This document shows positions 1-12,900 of a stretch of DNA of 64,000 nucleotides, in pieces; within the stretch, counting starts at the first letter, position 1, and each line of letters starts with the position of its first letter. Below the pieces are notes generated by a model that saw only the letters and a list, made by a program, of their open reading frames with translations, had not been told where the DNA came from and made no database searches. Position numbers and translations under genes: made by a program. Origin of the DNA: Opisthocomus hoazin (taxonomy: Eukaryota; Chordata; Aves; Opisthocomiformes; Opisthocomidae); NCBI RefSeq assembly GCF_030867145.1, contig NC_134414.1, positions 133,002,465 to 133,066,464 of the forward strand. Reading direction: 5' to 3'.

Positions 1-3000
1 GACAACGACAGCGACTACAAGAAGGATGTGGTGGAAGGTAGGAGATACTGGAAGGCTGTTCCCAGCTGGTGGTTTCCCCTGGATGAGTACGTGGCCAGAA
101 GGAGCCCTGTGCACAAAAGGCGGCTGCTGCTGCTGCTGTGCAGGTCTGCTTCACCCAGCAGTGCTGCAGAGCTGGGCCGGCTGCGTGTTCCCCGAGGAAG
201 GTAACGGCACCGTGTGTGTTCCCTCCTCAGGAGACCGGTACTGGCACTCCATCAGCCACCTGCAGCCGGAGACCTCGTATGACATTAAGATGCAGTGCTT
301 CAACGAGGGTGGTGAAAGCGAGTTCAGCAACGTGATGATCTGTGAAACCAAAGGTAACCAGCTTCAGCGGGCGCCTCTGGGCGTGCTGCCTGCACGGCCT
401 GCTGCCTTCCCTGCCTGCAGCTGTCAGGGCACAGCAGGGCAGGTGCCATCCCTGCCTGACGGTGCGTCATCCAGGCTCCGGCGAGGAGGCGGAGGCAGCG
501 CTGGGGAGAAGGGAGGCGTAGGTTTGTTGGTGCTGGTGCTCAGGGTGTGTGTATACCCGTACCAGTACTCTCAGACGCCTGGTGCAGAGTCCCTCACCGC
601 TTCCCTCAGAGGAGTGGTTACCTCTTGTTTTCCTGAGGGTCACAGAGGTGGTGACTGGAACCAGGAGGGCTAACTACCCCTTGCTGTTCCGAACTCCTGT
701 GTTTGGTTATCAGCAGGTCCCATCTTGTTTTCCAAGCAGCTGCACTGTTGTGATAGGAACAGCATTAAGTGCAAGCGGGTGTTTTGGAGAAGCTATTTTG
801 CTTTGTCCTTTTGCTTTAGCAGGCCAAAAGCCTGGCAGATCTGTAAGCCAAGCACAAAGGACTTGTCTGTGCTGCAATATGTGTCAGCCTAGGAGATCCC
901 CTGGCATCCAGGAGCACTGCTTAAAAGCCGCTGTAGAAGTCTGCCCACTCCACAGCAGTGTAGACATCCTGGAGCGTGCTGCTCTTCCGCCTGCCGTGTC
1001 TGTGTCTAACGCTCGCTCTCTCTCTTCCCTTCGCAGCTCGGAAGTCTCTTGGTCTGCCAGGTCGTCTCCCGCCCTCAACAGTGCCCCCCCAGCAGCACCC
1101 CCCACTCAGCGGTGGGCACGGTGGCCTGGGGACAGGAGCCATGGTGGCTCGTTCCAGCGACTTGCCATACTTGATTGTAGGCGTCGTGCTGGGCTCTATC
1201 GTACTTCTCATCGTGGCCTTCATCCCATTTTGCCTTTGGAGGGCCTGGTCCAAGCAGAGTAAGGGTCCTTTCTCGAGGCCTCATTTACAAGATGTGCGCT
1301 GCCCTGTGGGTAGTTGGGTCAAACACCGAAAACGTGAGGGCTGTGCTTTCTGGGAAGCAGGGAGAGGGTGGGCAGAGGGCAAATCCCAAATGTCCTGTGG
1401 AACCCGATAAAGGCAAAGGCCACTGTTTGTCCCTTGTCCTGCTTACCTTGCTGAGAAAGAACCCTGGGACTAGAGCAGGTGGAAAGGGGCGCTCCTTTTG
1501 CCTTCATGCAGGGCCCCTTTCCACCATTTGTCTCCAAGGGTGCTTTGGGTGCCAAAACAGCTGCCTGATAGGGCAGCCTAACACTAGCGCTGCTGAGCTT
1601 CAGGAAGCTCAACTTAACCTCTGTGTTTGGCCTCAGACCTCCTTTTTGTTGCTTTTGTAGAGCAAACCATCGACATGGGCTTCCCAGGAGCTGGGCTGCT
1701 GGTATCATCCTGCCAGTACACCATGGTGCCTCTGAGGGGCATCTCTGCTCCTCGTGCCAGCGGACATCCCTATGTTAATGGGCAGCCCTACGCCAATGGG
1801 GCACATCTGAATGGCATCTGCCCCGCTGCAGGAGTGGGCTATGCAAGCACCAAGCCCCGAGATTACAGCCCAGATGAAGTGCCACAGGTATGTCCACACC
1901 TGCGGTTAGCAGTGGGTTTGACGTGAGCTGGAGGCTGTGGTCGCAGTGAGAGGGCTTCTCCAGACGTGCCTGGCACCCTTTGCAGCACGTAGAAGGGGCA
2001 AAACTGGCTGCTTAAAAGAGATTTCCCCATTGCAGTGGAGTCTGAGACATGGGAGGAGCAGGAGGGGGACTCCAAAACACTGGTGAAGAGGTGGTTTCTT
2101 GGGGCAGGGGCTCTTAAGTGTGGAGCAGGCAGTGAGCAAAGGCTACTCGTAAGGGAACGGTTCCTCTTTCTCCTGAGCAAAGCTCACAGGGACTGAGTAT
2201 GTTGAGGAGTCTGTGTGTAAATAGTAGCAGAGGCCAAGGCAGTGCCGCAGCTGGGACTATAAACTGGTTATCGTCCCCCACTGATTCAGCAATGAGCAGG
2301 AAGTGAGGTTTTCAGTGCTCAGTTCCACTCTGTCCCCTGTAGCAGAAGTTTCAGCTTTCTCTGCCTTCTGTCATAAGAGCTTCGCCAGTCTGCCCCACGG
2401 CTCCGGCTCCCAGATCAGCACCTGCCCCTCACTGCTGCTGTGTGGCGTTGCTCTGCTGAGAACCCTTCTCTCTCCTTCCAGTCACACGAGGAGACCAACG
2501 CCTTGCTGCAGGGGAGAGTGCTGCGAAACAGGAGTGCCCAGCAGGACTCCAGGTTAGTCCTGGCTTGCGGAGGGGAAGAGTGGGACAGTCCCCCGGGGCC
2601 CACGAGACAATGTGCTCACAGAAACTCGCCCTCAGCACGCTCTCATCTGTCCTAGTTCACTTGGGAAACAAATCCATGCTCCAGCACTCGGCCTTCCTGG
2701 TCTAAGTTCTCTTCACACAGCTCATTCCTCCTGTGGTTGAGGAAGGAGTAATTTAATTTTAGAGGTGGCCAAGACCTACTTCTCCCTCTTTTCCTCCCCT
2801 TGCTCCAAAGTGGGAGACGGAACAGTAGGATGAGAGAAGCTAACGTCTGTGACTGGATGCTGATAATGGCTGCCCCAGAATCTGGGCAGGGTCGAGCTGC
2901 AGGTGCTTTGTGTCTTGCTGTTGAGGTGTCAAGTCGTTATTGCCGTGCTTCCCGGGAGGCACAACTCCTCCCAGCTCCTGTGGCACTCATTAGATTTTGA

Positions 3001-4142
3001 ACCGCGGAGACCAGGTCCCATCACCTCATTCCCATCCCACAAGTACATCCCAGTTTCTGCTCTTCCCCTCATTTAGGAAAGCTTTGTGTCATTGCATTGA
3101 TGCAGCTGGCTGAGATGTTACGCAGGTCGTGTCTTTCAAGGAGGAAAGGTCTGTGAATAGCGCTAAACCTCTTTGTCTGCCTCCCCAGATTGCCCAGCTC
3201 AAGAACAGAAGACAGCTCTTTCCTCTACAGTCTCCCGGACGATTCCACTCACCAGCTTCTTCAGCCACAAGACGACTGTCCTCACCTTCAAGAGCACTTT
3301 GTTGGCCTCCATCATCCAGTGATGGGCAGCAAAGTGGGGGGCCCTAGCCTGGATGGTCGACGGGATCCTCTGTTCCACCAAGGTCAGTGGTTTGGAAAAC
3401 TCAGTGCTTGCTTCATCTGATCACTTTAGGCTGCTCTTGAAGGGAAATATTGCTGTAGAGCCTTTGATGGCTCTGTTCACACTCACTTCTGCGGTGCAAG
3501 GACAGTTTTAACACTGCAGAGAACAACAGCATGGAAAGGCCACGCTAGCAGCTGGCAACTGTAAATTGCCTCAGTTGGTTTTAGAGGACAAATTTCTCAT
3601 TTCTCCAGAAGCTTCAGCTGTACGCTGCTGGAAAGGCACATGCCCACCTCCAGTTGCAGAGACGCTGCCCTTTAGTCCTTCTTGATTTTTGCATTTTCCA
3701 GACCACCAGTAAAACAACAAGGTCCCTGAAAAATTACGTGAATCCATCTGCCTAGGACCTGATCCATCAGATCCGCCCCCATAGTGTGGATCAGACTTGT
3801 TGAGTTCAAGCTCAAGTGATCAAACTCCCATGCAGCCAGGGCTTTCAGAATGTGGTTCTTCCTCTTTTGGGGGGTGCCTGTCCTCAGAAAGGAGACTGTT
3901 AACTAGAAAGCTGCCACAGCATCTCTCATTTCTGCGATCATTTCTTGCTCCTTTCAGGAAACGCCTGCTGCCTAGGCCTGGTGCCAGTTGAAGAGGTGGA
4001 AAGACCAGACTGCTGCCAGTCCAGAGGAGATCTCCATCCCCAAAATCCAGTGATCACATGTTTGGGTCAGACCCTACCAAGACATCTGAACAGCAGCCCG
4101 CCACCCCTGAGGCCCTTAGAGACTCATGCTCCCGCCAGCTAG
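1..4142 (+). CDS. BOC: BOC, Hedgehog co-receptor, 3' part (last seven coding exons)
   Basis: BOC is a cell-surface Ig/fibronectin protein that binds Hedgehog ligands alongside CDON and GAS1. Coding exons: 1-37 (cut by the window edge), 231-353, 1037-1258, 1661-1887, 2482-2552, 3189-3382, 3958-4142. All junctions are GT/AG, phases agree, and the exons sum to 353 codons including a TAG stop. The first two exons encode the end of the last fibronectin type III domain ([20 protein letters not shown]). Exon three carries a Pro/Gly-rich stalk, then the membrane span (about 1168-1239, [20 protein letters not shown]) and the basic stop-transfer WRAWSK. The remaining exons are the cytoplasmic tail, ending with the conserved segments [17 protein letters not shown] and [15 protein letters not shown]. 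From memory, both the span and these tail blocks match mammalian BOC closely. The Ig domains and earlier fibronectin domains lie upstream of the window. The paralogue CDON is less likely because the tail motifs are those of BOC. Confidence 0.96.
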
Positions 4143-4665
4143 GGACCAAACTGCCTTTTGCAAAAGACTTATTCTAAAGAGAAAAAGAGAATGGGTATTT
4201 ATTTTTGTATAACATCCCTATTTATATATTTATGCACTTGTATATAGATGTATATGTGCCTTTTATAATGCTATGGAGGCAGAAGGCATCCTCAGCAAGG
4301 TCACAGGAGGGCCCAAGGAACAAGGCAGCAGCTATCCATGGCACCGGGCTGTTCGTCAGAGCACGAGATTGAAACAGCAGCACAAGAGACGTCGTCGCAG
4401 GACGTGGGTCCAAACAGAGCTGCCACCACCAAGACCTAGCACCCTCTTGCAGTGAGGGCTTCACGAAAGAGAACGCTGTCAGAAAGGTCTTTTCCTCTCC
4501 CCCACAGAAGGTTTGTCCCAGGAACACACTCCTGTGAACGGACTGGAGTTATGCACTCTGCCTAATCAACTTAAACAACCCTTCACATACACGCCATCTG
4601 CAGCCGCCTATCCGTAAAGACAAACCCACGCTTTAACACCTAAAATAAAGGCTTTAGTCTTTTCT
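4143..4665 (+). other. BOC: BOC 3'UTR with AU-rich stretch and Pumilio-type site
   Basis: Sequence between the BOC stop codon and a canonical AATAAA at 4644-4649, so cleavage is expected at about 4660-4670. Around 4195-4260 it is very AU-rich (TATTTATTTTTGTATAAC and following) and contains TGTATATA at 4239-4246, a perfect match to the Pumilio element TGTANATA. Such elements usually lower mRNA stability or translation; whether this one acts is not shown by the sequence. No further downstream AATAAA as good as this one was seen in the next few hundred bases. Confidence 0.75.
4644..4649 (+). terminator. BOC: BOC polyadenylation signal AATAAA
   Basis: Perfect hexamer about 500 nt after the BOC stop codon and the first such signal on the plus strand downstream of it. 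Confidence 0.7.
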
Positions 4666-5769
4666 GTGGCTGGCTCTGTGCTAACTCCTCCCACAGAATG
4701 AACCCACTCTTTTTTACTTGCAGCCATACAGCAGGCAGGACCCCCAGGGGAAGGTGACATTTTCCTGCAGTTACATTTTTCCAAATAGCCACCGACGCGA
4801 ATCGTCTTAACGCTCAGCTCAGGAGAAGCGGGACGGCTGCTACCTGTGCCAGCGAAGTGACACAAAACTTCTAGTGAGGAGCGCAGCTAGGGGAAATTCT
4901 CCTTTATCTCCAAGGACAGCTGCGTGAGTTTGGTGACGGGGGGAGGCAGATGGACACTCAGACCTCTGCACAGTTTGTTTCCTTATCCCTCACACCCCAT
5001 CCTGTGGTTTTTCCAGCTGCAGAAGCTTTCAGCATCCAGGCCTGTTGATCAGGGTGGGGTTTCCCCCCTTGAGGAAACAGGGGATGCTCAGCACCCCCAT
5101 AGGGACCCTCTGAGAAGGCAGGCTGCACAAGTAGCTCTCGTTCAGTTGTGCTGGGGCCAATGGGACAGTTCTTGTGCCTGGCTGGGCTACAGGTGGATCC
5201 TGGCCGAGCAGTCACCAGGCAGAGGAGCAAAGACCAGTGGCAAAAGGCAGGGAGTGGGGAGGAAGAGCAAAAGCAGCTGCAGGTTGTTCAATCTATTTAA
5301 TTAAACATTAGCAACAGACCCCAAGCCTCCCCATGCACCCTCAGAAACTTTGCACTGGGAGAACAGTGCAACACAGCCCCACCGCTTTGGGGATGAAGGA
5401 AGTCCTCACAGTAAGAGAGGGTCGGTGCTGCGCGTTGCCACCATGTGGAATGCCAGAGGCAAAAAGGACTAAAACCTGGAAACGGAGGGAGCCTGGCTCG
5501 CTGTCCCTCTGATCAGGCAGGTGCAAGGCAGCCGTGTTACAGGCTGACTGCATGCGCTGTACCCTGCTCTGGCCAGGTAAATGCCACGTCCTGCACTGCA
5601 GTGCCATTTTCCACTGCTACAGAGCGGAGGCGAGTGGGAAAGCGTTCGACTGGGTCTGTACCCATCTGGGCACTGTAGGCCCCAAGGAGAGAGGTCCCGT
5701 TGCCTTCTCCGAACAGCACTTCGCCGTTAGCAGAGAAGTGCCATTGCTGCTAGGATGTTCAGCAAATAA
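4666..5769. other. Intergenic gap between BOC and CFAP44, nothing recognised
   Basis: About 1.1 kb between the probable BOC cleavage site and the CR1 copy at 5770. BOC and CFAP44 are convergent here. The short open frames have no recognisable domain, start context or splice structure, and I see no repeat family that I can name. Confidence 0.6.
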
Positions 5770-6628
5770 CAGAATCACAGAATCGCAGAATGTTCGGGGT
5801 TGGAAGGGACCTCTGTGGGTCATCTAGTCCAACCCCCCTGCCAAAGCAGGGTCACCTACAGCAGGCTGCAGAGGACCGCATCCCGGCGGGTCTTGAATAT
5901 CTCCAGAGAAGGAGACTCCACAACCTCCCTGGGCAGCCTGTTCCAGTGCGCCATCACCCTCAGAGCGAAGAAGTTCTTCCTCATGTTCAGACGGAACTTC
6001 CTGTGCCTCAGTTTGTGCCCACTGCCCCTTGTCCTGTCACTGGGCACCACTGAAAAGAGCCTGGCCCCGTCCTCCTGACACCCACCCTTGAGATATTTGT
6101 AAGCATATATTAGGTCCCCTCGCAGCCTTTTCTTCTTCAGGCTGTACAAGCCCAGCTCCCTCAGCCTCTCCTCGTAGGAGAGATGCTCCAGTCCCCTCAC
6201 CATCCTCGTACCCCTCCGCTGGACTCTCTCCAGTAGCTCCTCATCTTTCTTGAACTGGGGAGCCCAGAACTGGACAGACTACTTCAGATGAGGCCTCACC
6301 AGGGCAGTGTAGAGGGGAAGGAGAACCTCCCTTGACCTGCTGGCCACACTCCTCCTAATGCACCCCAGGATCCCATTGGCTTTCTTGGCAGCCAGGGCAC
6401 ACTGCTGGCTCATGGTCAACCTGTCGTCCACCAGCACACCCAGGTCCCTCTCCACAGAGCTGCTCTCCAGCAGGTCCGCCCCAAGCCTGTACTGATGCAT
6501 GGGGTTGTTCCTCCCCAGGTGCAGGACCCTGCACTTGCCCATGTTGAACCTCATCAGGTTCCTCTCTGCCCAACTTTCCAGCCTGTCCAGGTCACGCTGA
6601 ATGGCAGCACAGCCTTCTGGTGTATCTA
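5770..6628 (-). mobile_element. CR1 retrotransposon, 5'-truncated, young-looking copy
   Basis: Read on the minus strand, this is the 3' part of a CR1 non-LTR element. The open frame ending [20 protein letters not shown] is the C-terminal end of the ORF2 polyprotein after the reverse transcriptase core. It is followed by the usual 3' region (GGTTGGACTAGATGACCCAC) and terminal octamers AATCGCAG/AATCACAG read on plus at 5771-5788. The element is truncated at its 5' end near 6628, as is usual for CR1. It sits about 200 bp beyond the CFAP44 poly(A) signal, in the same orientation as CFAP44. It belongs to the same young subfamily as the copy at 45358-45651. Confidence 0.93.
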
Positions 6629-6833
6629 ACGAAGTGCACCCTTAAGGCAAAGCTCTTTTTCACCATTTTTGAGAGCACAGCACCAAAGCTGTATTTGCCT
6701 ACGTGAGATTTCTCTCCAGCCTTCAACAGCCGCTTGTTTGAAGAGCAGACGTACACATATGCACACGCACGCAGGGCATCTGCCCACTGCAAATCTCTGC
6801 AATAACAGCACTTGCTAGTTGTATTTGCCCTTT

Positions 6834-6839
6834 TTTATT
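6834..6839 (-). terminator. CFAP44: CFAP44 polyadenylation signal AATAAA
   Basis: TTTATT on the plus strand gives AATAAA on the minus strand, about 135 nt after the CFAP44 TAA stop (6975-6977). The implied 3'UTR is therefore short, about 160 nt, running from 6974 to roughly 6815. Confidence 0.7.
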
Positions 6840-6974
6840 CCGTGTCTGTCACTACAGTCGTATTTTGATAGGGTAAACGAATACAACCCTTTACAACTAA
6901 ACCCCTGTATAGCCAAAGCAATTAATTCCACACCTCCAGGTATGACTGCTGCCACAGATAAACCACGTCCATTC

Positions 6975-9900
6975 TTAAGGAACACTTGGACTGTCAGTTA
7001 CCGTTTCTGGTGTGTTAAGGACAGGGAATGGTTCAGCTGGTGTCTCAGAGTCCTGTGGTGATGAAGGCTGTGGAAAGAGGCACCCATATTTTCTTCTCAG
7101 GAGAGCGAGTTCTTCTCTTAAGCACCCATCTTTTCTGCTTAGAAGATTGATTTCTTCTCTTACGAAGGCTGTGTCACAAGCTAAGTGCTTGAGCCGCGAC
7201 TCCAGCCTGGCCTTCTCTTTGATGTCAGTAGTTCGGGCACCCTGGAATTCTGCTCCCTGTAAGGAGATTAAAAAAAAATAGCTCCTATAAAACATGGTAG
7301 AATGAATGGTGGAAATTTATTTCTAGTGGGAAAGTGAAGGTCTGCAAGAGGCAGGACAGCTTCGTGACTGCTCCACTCCTCAGTCAGAACTACTTGGAAG
7401 TCAGAGTGAGGAGCCACTTAGACTGTCACAGGTGGCTGCCTTATTCCCTAACACAGAACAAAGAAAACAATTCATTTGGCTGTTTCCATGTAACAAAGGA
7501 ATAATTTTGACTTGCTTCAAGACGTTTTTTAATTAGAAACAAGGTGAGTTTGTTTCAGTACTAGAAAGCAGCTAAGTAGGAAATTACAGAGAAGCTATGG
7601 TATGGCCTACTTCAGGATCAGCTCATTCATCTCCCTTTCTACAAGGCCCGGAGCAGCCACTCAGCCGCTGTGCAGTATTAGCCCGAACTGCTGACTGTGG
7701 AGCAGGCTGCGAGACCACAGAGCTGGCAGGGGCCAGATGACCCCTTACTTGGTTCTGAGCAGCCCCAAACCTGCGTGTAGTGCTGTGGCTAAAAGGCTTA
7801 CCAGATCATTCTTCAGTGAATCCAGCTTAGTTTCCAGCTGCTGCTTTTCAAGGCAAAACTGGTTCAGCTGCTGCAGCTTGCTGGTGTTCTCCTTTGTCAG
7901 CTTCATCAGCTGCTGCTGCAGGTCTACAATTCTTCCCTAGAAAGATAAAAATTTGAGCTGGGACGAGAGAGGGCAAGAAGTGCCAAGTGGGGAGGGCATG
8001 CTAGGCACAACGTCAGTGTCACAGAAGAGAGGCAAACAACAGACTGATCCTGCCTACACCGCCTGATGCCACAGTACCTTTAGTGCAACCTGTTGCTGGC
8101 AGCTTTTTTTTTTTTTTTAAATATGGCAGATGGCTAAGTAGGTAAAGCAGTTTTAGGCAACAGTGTGGGAAAAAGAAAGCCATTAGGTACGCAGTACTTC
8201 CCTATGTGCCCTTCTGTGAGGACAGCGTAAGAGCGCTGGTTGCTTGCACCACTGTAGCTGAGCCGTGGGCCCCCCCAGACAGAGACATGAGCCAGGGCTG
8301 CCCTGCACTCAAACGGCTTGTCACCAGAGGTGGTGGGAGGAGGCAGTAGGTGCCGAATGCCAGCTGAAAGCCAAAGGAAAGCACTCTGGAAGAACTTCGT
8401 GTAGGGCCTGAAGCAGAAGGATGTATTTTAGGAAAGTAAAACAAAAAGATCATCAACTACCTCCATGAGAAAACAGGATGTGTTTCAGCAACTGGAGCAG
8501 AGGTAGGAATGATGATGGGAAACGGGAGTTGGACATTATGGTCTATTAATGACAAGTGGAAAAAACCAAACATGAATACGTTCACAAAAGACTTTAGTGT
8601 AACTATTCAGCCCCAGGGAAATGAAGCCTTAACAGAAGATGGTAACGCATATGTCTTCCTCCTTTTCCTGCTCCTTACCTCCCACTCTTTGAGCTCCTGG
8701 GAGTGCGCATATTCTTTCTCCATGATTTGCGCTTGCAGCTCTTCCATGCGAATGTTAACACCGTGTGCTTGAACTGCTTCAAAATCAACCAGCCGGCCAA
8801 ACTTCATCATCATCAGATGATTGCACTTCTCTTCCAGTCCTAACAGAAGGGGCATGGCACAAATGGCAGCACTGACTTTCATTGGTTATTAACAATTTCT
8901 GCCTTACCCCCAGCTTTTTGTCTGAGCTCTTTGGTATTTGCTCTGTAATAAGTAATTCACAGAAAACCACACAGAGTTCATAACTGAGTGCTGCTGTTTG
9001 TCGTTGCCCGTGACCGTGTGGTCACGAAGCCACACGCTGAGCCAGTCCCAGTAAGCCACTCCCACACCAAAGGCTATACAGGGCCTCTGCAGGTTTCATG
9101 GTGCTAGGCACATCTTTGGTCTGGTCCTTGGGAAAGCCACTGTTTCGAACACAGCTTGTTTCATTCTTCTGATATTACACAGAGGAGGAAATTGCCAAAA
9201 GGGCTTACATAGCTTTGGGGAAAGTACTTTTTTCCTAGCAGTTCTGGTTTACAGCCAGAAATAGCAATTGTGTGTCCTGACTTCAAGTGTCTCATCCCAG
9301 TCAACTCTCCTCACACTACGTTCCCAAATTATTTCACACAGCCTAATGACTCTGCAGTACTGGAGAACTACCAGTACTTCATCAAAACAGTCCACTTGAT
9401 CTGCTCTTTCTGTTTTATTTTCTGCAGTAACCAGCTGTGACATCTGTGTGAGTGTAAAGGCAGACATCTGGTGAGTTACCCACACCCAGTGAGGGGACTG
9501 AATGCGCGTTAGTATGCTGTGTTGTTCAGTCTCCGTTACTCACGTTGAATCTTTATCTCCATATCTTTTTTATCCTGGACAAGCTGCTTATGTTGCTCCT
9601 GGGCCTTCTTATAGACCTCTCTTAGCATTGTCTTTTCATTACGTAGGTCCACAATTCTCTTCTGCAGATACTGTAAGGACTGGTTGGTAAATACCAAAGC
9701 CTCGGAGAAGTCACTGGGCATCTCCCCATTAACCAAGTACTCCACCTGCAAGGAAGAGCCATAAGCAAGGCGGCATTTACTTATTAAGGGTACTGGTGAT
9801 CTCTCTAGATAACAAACGGGTGAGCATTAGAGAACTAACAACTAATAAGCATGGGCACAACTCTGATATTTTGGGCCAGGGAATCACTACCACCCAGCAA

Positions 9901-12900
9901 AGTTTGAAGACTGCTTAGAGATGTGATGACTGCCTACATATAAAGCTGTCGACCCTTCTGTGGCATCCAGAACAAAGCGGGACTAAGGGACTCCCTGTCA
10001 ACTGTACTTTTGAATGATCTGGGAGCTGCAGGATTTCATAGTCAGGTCTTAGGCTCTTCTGTCTTTATTACCAGCCTTTTAATGAAGGGAGATAGAACAA
10101 ATGGAGAGAGCTGAGCTTGCCTCAGAGGTGTATAAGCCACAACCACAGAGGCCTGTCTTCTCTCTCTGAGAACAAGATTCAGCCCAGGGGAAATAACAGT
10201 ACTGTCTTGAGTTTTCCTCTTCATTTTCTACTATCATCCCTGTGCTAACAGCTGTGTAGATGAAGGCATTGCATCCAATCCAGCTTTACTGAACTGGGCA
10301 AAACTCCCACTAGTTTCAATCATTTAGGGGCGTTTTTAGTTTTTTTTGCTGGGGTGCTTTTTTTCCAGGAGAACATAGGTAGGTATGGACCTGAAGAAAA
10401 ATCCCATGCCAAACCTATAAAACAAAGACTGTGCACATATTTCAGAAATGGGCTGACATGCCTGTCCTTACCTGTTTTTTGTCAGTACAGACGAAGGAAA
10501 AAAATAATCTAGAGGAAACAGCAGCATGAAGTTCAATGAATGGCACTTCACTCCCAGGAGACTATGGTGAATTTGAAACTAAGGGCCTCAGAGAACAGTA
10601 ACACCATTGTTTAGATGTATGTAGGCCATTCTGCACCTGCAGATGCACAACATCTTGCATTACCTGATGGAGTTTCAAAGGCACAGCTACATATAGCTCA
10701 TTCAGTCTCTGCTGCTTTTCCCACTGAAAGGCCTCCAGTTCCCTCTCTGCAGTGTCCAGACTGGTTTCCACTACTTTTATCTGCAGAAGGACAAATTGTG
10801 GACAAACAAAAATCCTGTAGTACTCAAGTACATAAGGCAGCAAGGTTCTGTGTTAGAGTTCCTGATCCAAAGGGGAAGAAGTATAGGAAAAAAAGCTTTT
10901 ATTTTTTTTACGTAATATGATAGATGAGTTTCATAGGCAAACACGAGGGTCATCTACATATTCAAGCAAGATTCTACCCTGAATACCTGTATACGCATGT
11001 ACACTCACGAATCTCTCCTTAGTAGAGAAGCCCCGTATGCATGAAGAAACAGCTGCTTTGTTTAGCATCTGAAACAATTCTAGATCTACAGAGCCTGGAA
11101 GATATTTTTTATTGTGCTGTGCCTGCAAATGCTGATTGATTCTGCATGAGAAAGAAACAATTCAGACTGAAATGTCAGACCTCAGGGTGAATATGTGGCA
11201 GCTGGCACTTAGGAAAGCCTTTAAAAAGTAAGGAAAAAATGTTGTAAGTTAACCATATTTGATGGAACATTCTTGAGACACAATAAAAGCAAGACTTGCA
11301 TGACGTTATTTTGGCAGAACTGTCTATCCCAGATAGCCCTTCAAATTAAGATGTTTTTGAATGAATATAAATCAAATGTCTTGATGAATGCAGGATCTCA
11401 AAAAAGCTAAGAGGAAAACTTGCACCAAGTGAGTTTATTTAATGATTACTATGACAAAGAGCAAAAGAAAATAACTAAAAGCAAAAGCAAATAACTAAAA
11501 GCAAAAGAAATAGATGGAAGAATAGCATTTTTACATATTTGCTTTAACTTACATTTGTGTTAGGATCAGGATTCTTTATTCTCTCCATCCCTATACAAAT
11601 GCATAGAAGATGGGCCAGGCCGAACGAGGTGTTTCATCTGAACTGGAAAATCCAGTTTCTGCTGCTCCATGGCAGTTAGACAGCTGGGAAGGAACTGGAC
11701 TTAAAAGTTGGATCCAGTCCCGTAGCAGCTAAGGTCAGACCACCTTGATTTATCTTTTTTGGGAGGACAGGTGATCCCTGTTGAGCTGCCTCCTGCCTCT
11801 GTGGTACCACAGATATTTCTACCCACACTGAGGCCTCTTAAAGGGTTAGGAATTTGTTTTTAAATCTTAGCCAAAAATCACTAGCACAACATTTTCACTG
11901 TAATGGAGACAGCTGATGCTTGCTGAGAAGAAAACACTACCATACCTTTTTGGCCAAGGCATTATATTTCTTCCCAAGGTTAGCAGCAGCTTTCTTCTCA
12001 TCTGTTAAAGCTTTCTCAATGTCTAATCGCGTCTGCCGGAGCTGGATGGTGTTTTGGAAGAGTGCCTCATTGCAGTCTGAGAAGGAAACAGTCAAAGAAT
12101 AGATTAGTTTCATTATGACTGTAGTGTAGTTACAGGCTTGAGATAGTAGCTTCTCCTATTGTGCACATTGCCCAGTGTTGCCCATAATAAGGCCAGGCTC
12201 TCGGTTCCCTAGAGCTTTCTCACACATAAACCACATGGGCTACATTCCTCTATAAGGAGGTGAACGTCTTGGATGGATCTTTTTTCTCTGCATTCAGTTA
12301 ATAGAGTTTGTTTCCAGAAGTAAGACTAAACACGTCAAAGCCAATATTAAAGCCAAGCGCTCAAAAGTTAGCTTTTGTAAGTAATGCAGTCTCAGTCATT
12401 AACACGTTACAGTATAATTTTCAAATATGTGAACATGTAGTTGTTTATCCACAGCACCCTTCATTATAACTTATGAACTTGCTGGAAGGATCATTTATAG
12501 CTGTTTGTAAACAAAGATTTGGTTCATAGCACCTGTTTCATTTGTTTCATGATAAGAAAGATCTGCGAATTTCTAAAACACAGTGATTTCAGTCACATTA
12601 ATCAAGTCAACATTATTAACTCAAATCAGTGGGCATAATGGAAAAAAAGAGTCCCATAAAGGCAAAGCAAATTACACATAAAGAGACAAATATGAAGAGG
12701 TTAATGCAACATGTGATTTCCCCATTAAATTAGTAATCTGGACTTTTTCAATAAAAAGTAAAAATCCTCTTCATTTCTTCCCAACATTTCATTGAAAAAA
12801 GAGATGAATGAAGAGTTAATCAAAAATTCAATTAGTGAAAAAGATGTTAAAATCCAGTTTCAAAAAACAACACCCTAAACGAGTTAAACACGTACAAAAG

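Noticed and set aside
549-1262. 237-codon plus-strand frame across a BOC intron and exon
   Set aside because: Different frame from the BOC exon at 1037-1258 it overlaps; the BOC frame has the membrane span and proper splice sites.
10562-10663. Longer version of CFAP44 exon 30 continuing past LHQ
   Set aside because: The frame stays open ([12 protein letters not shown]), but splicing at CAG|GTAATG joins LHQ directly to [13 protein letters not shown], matches the family and keeps phase 0.
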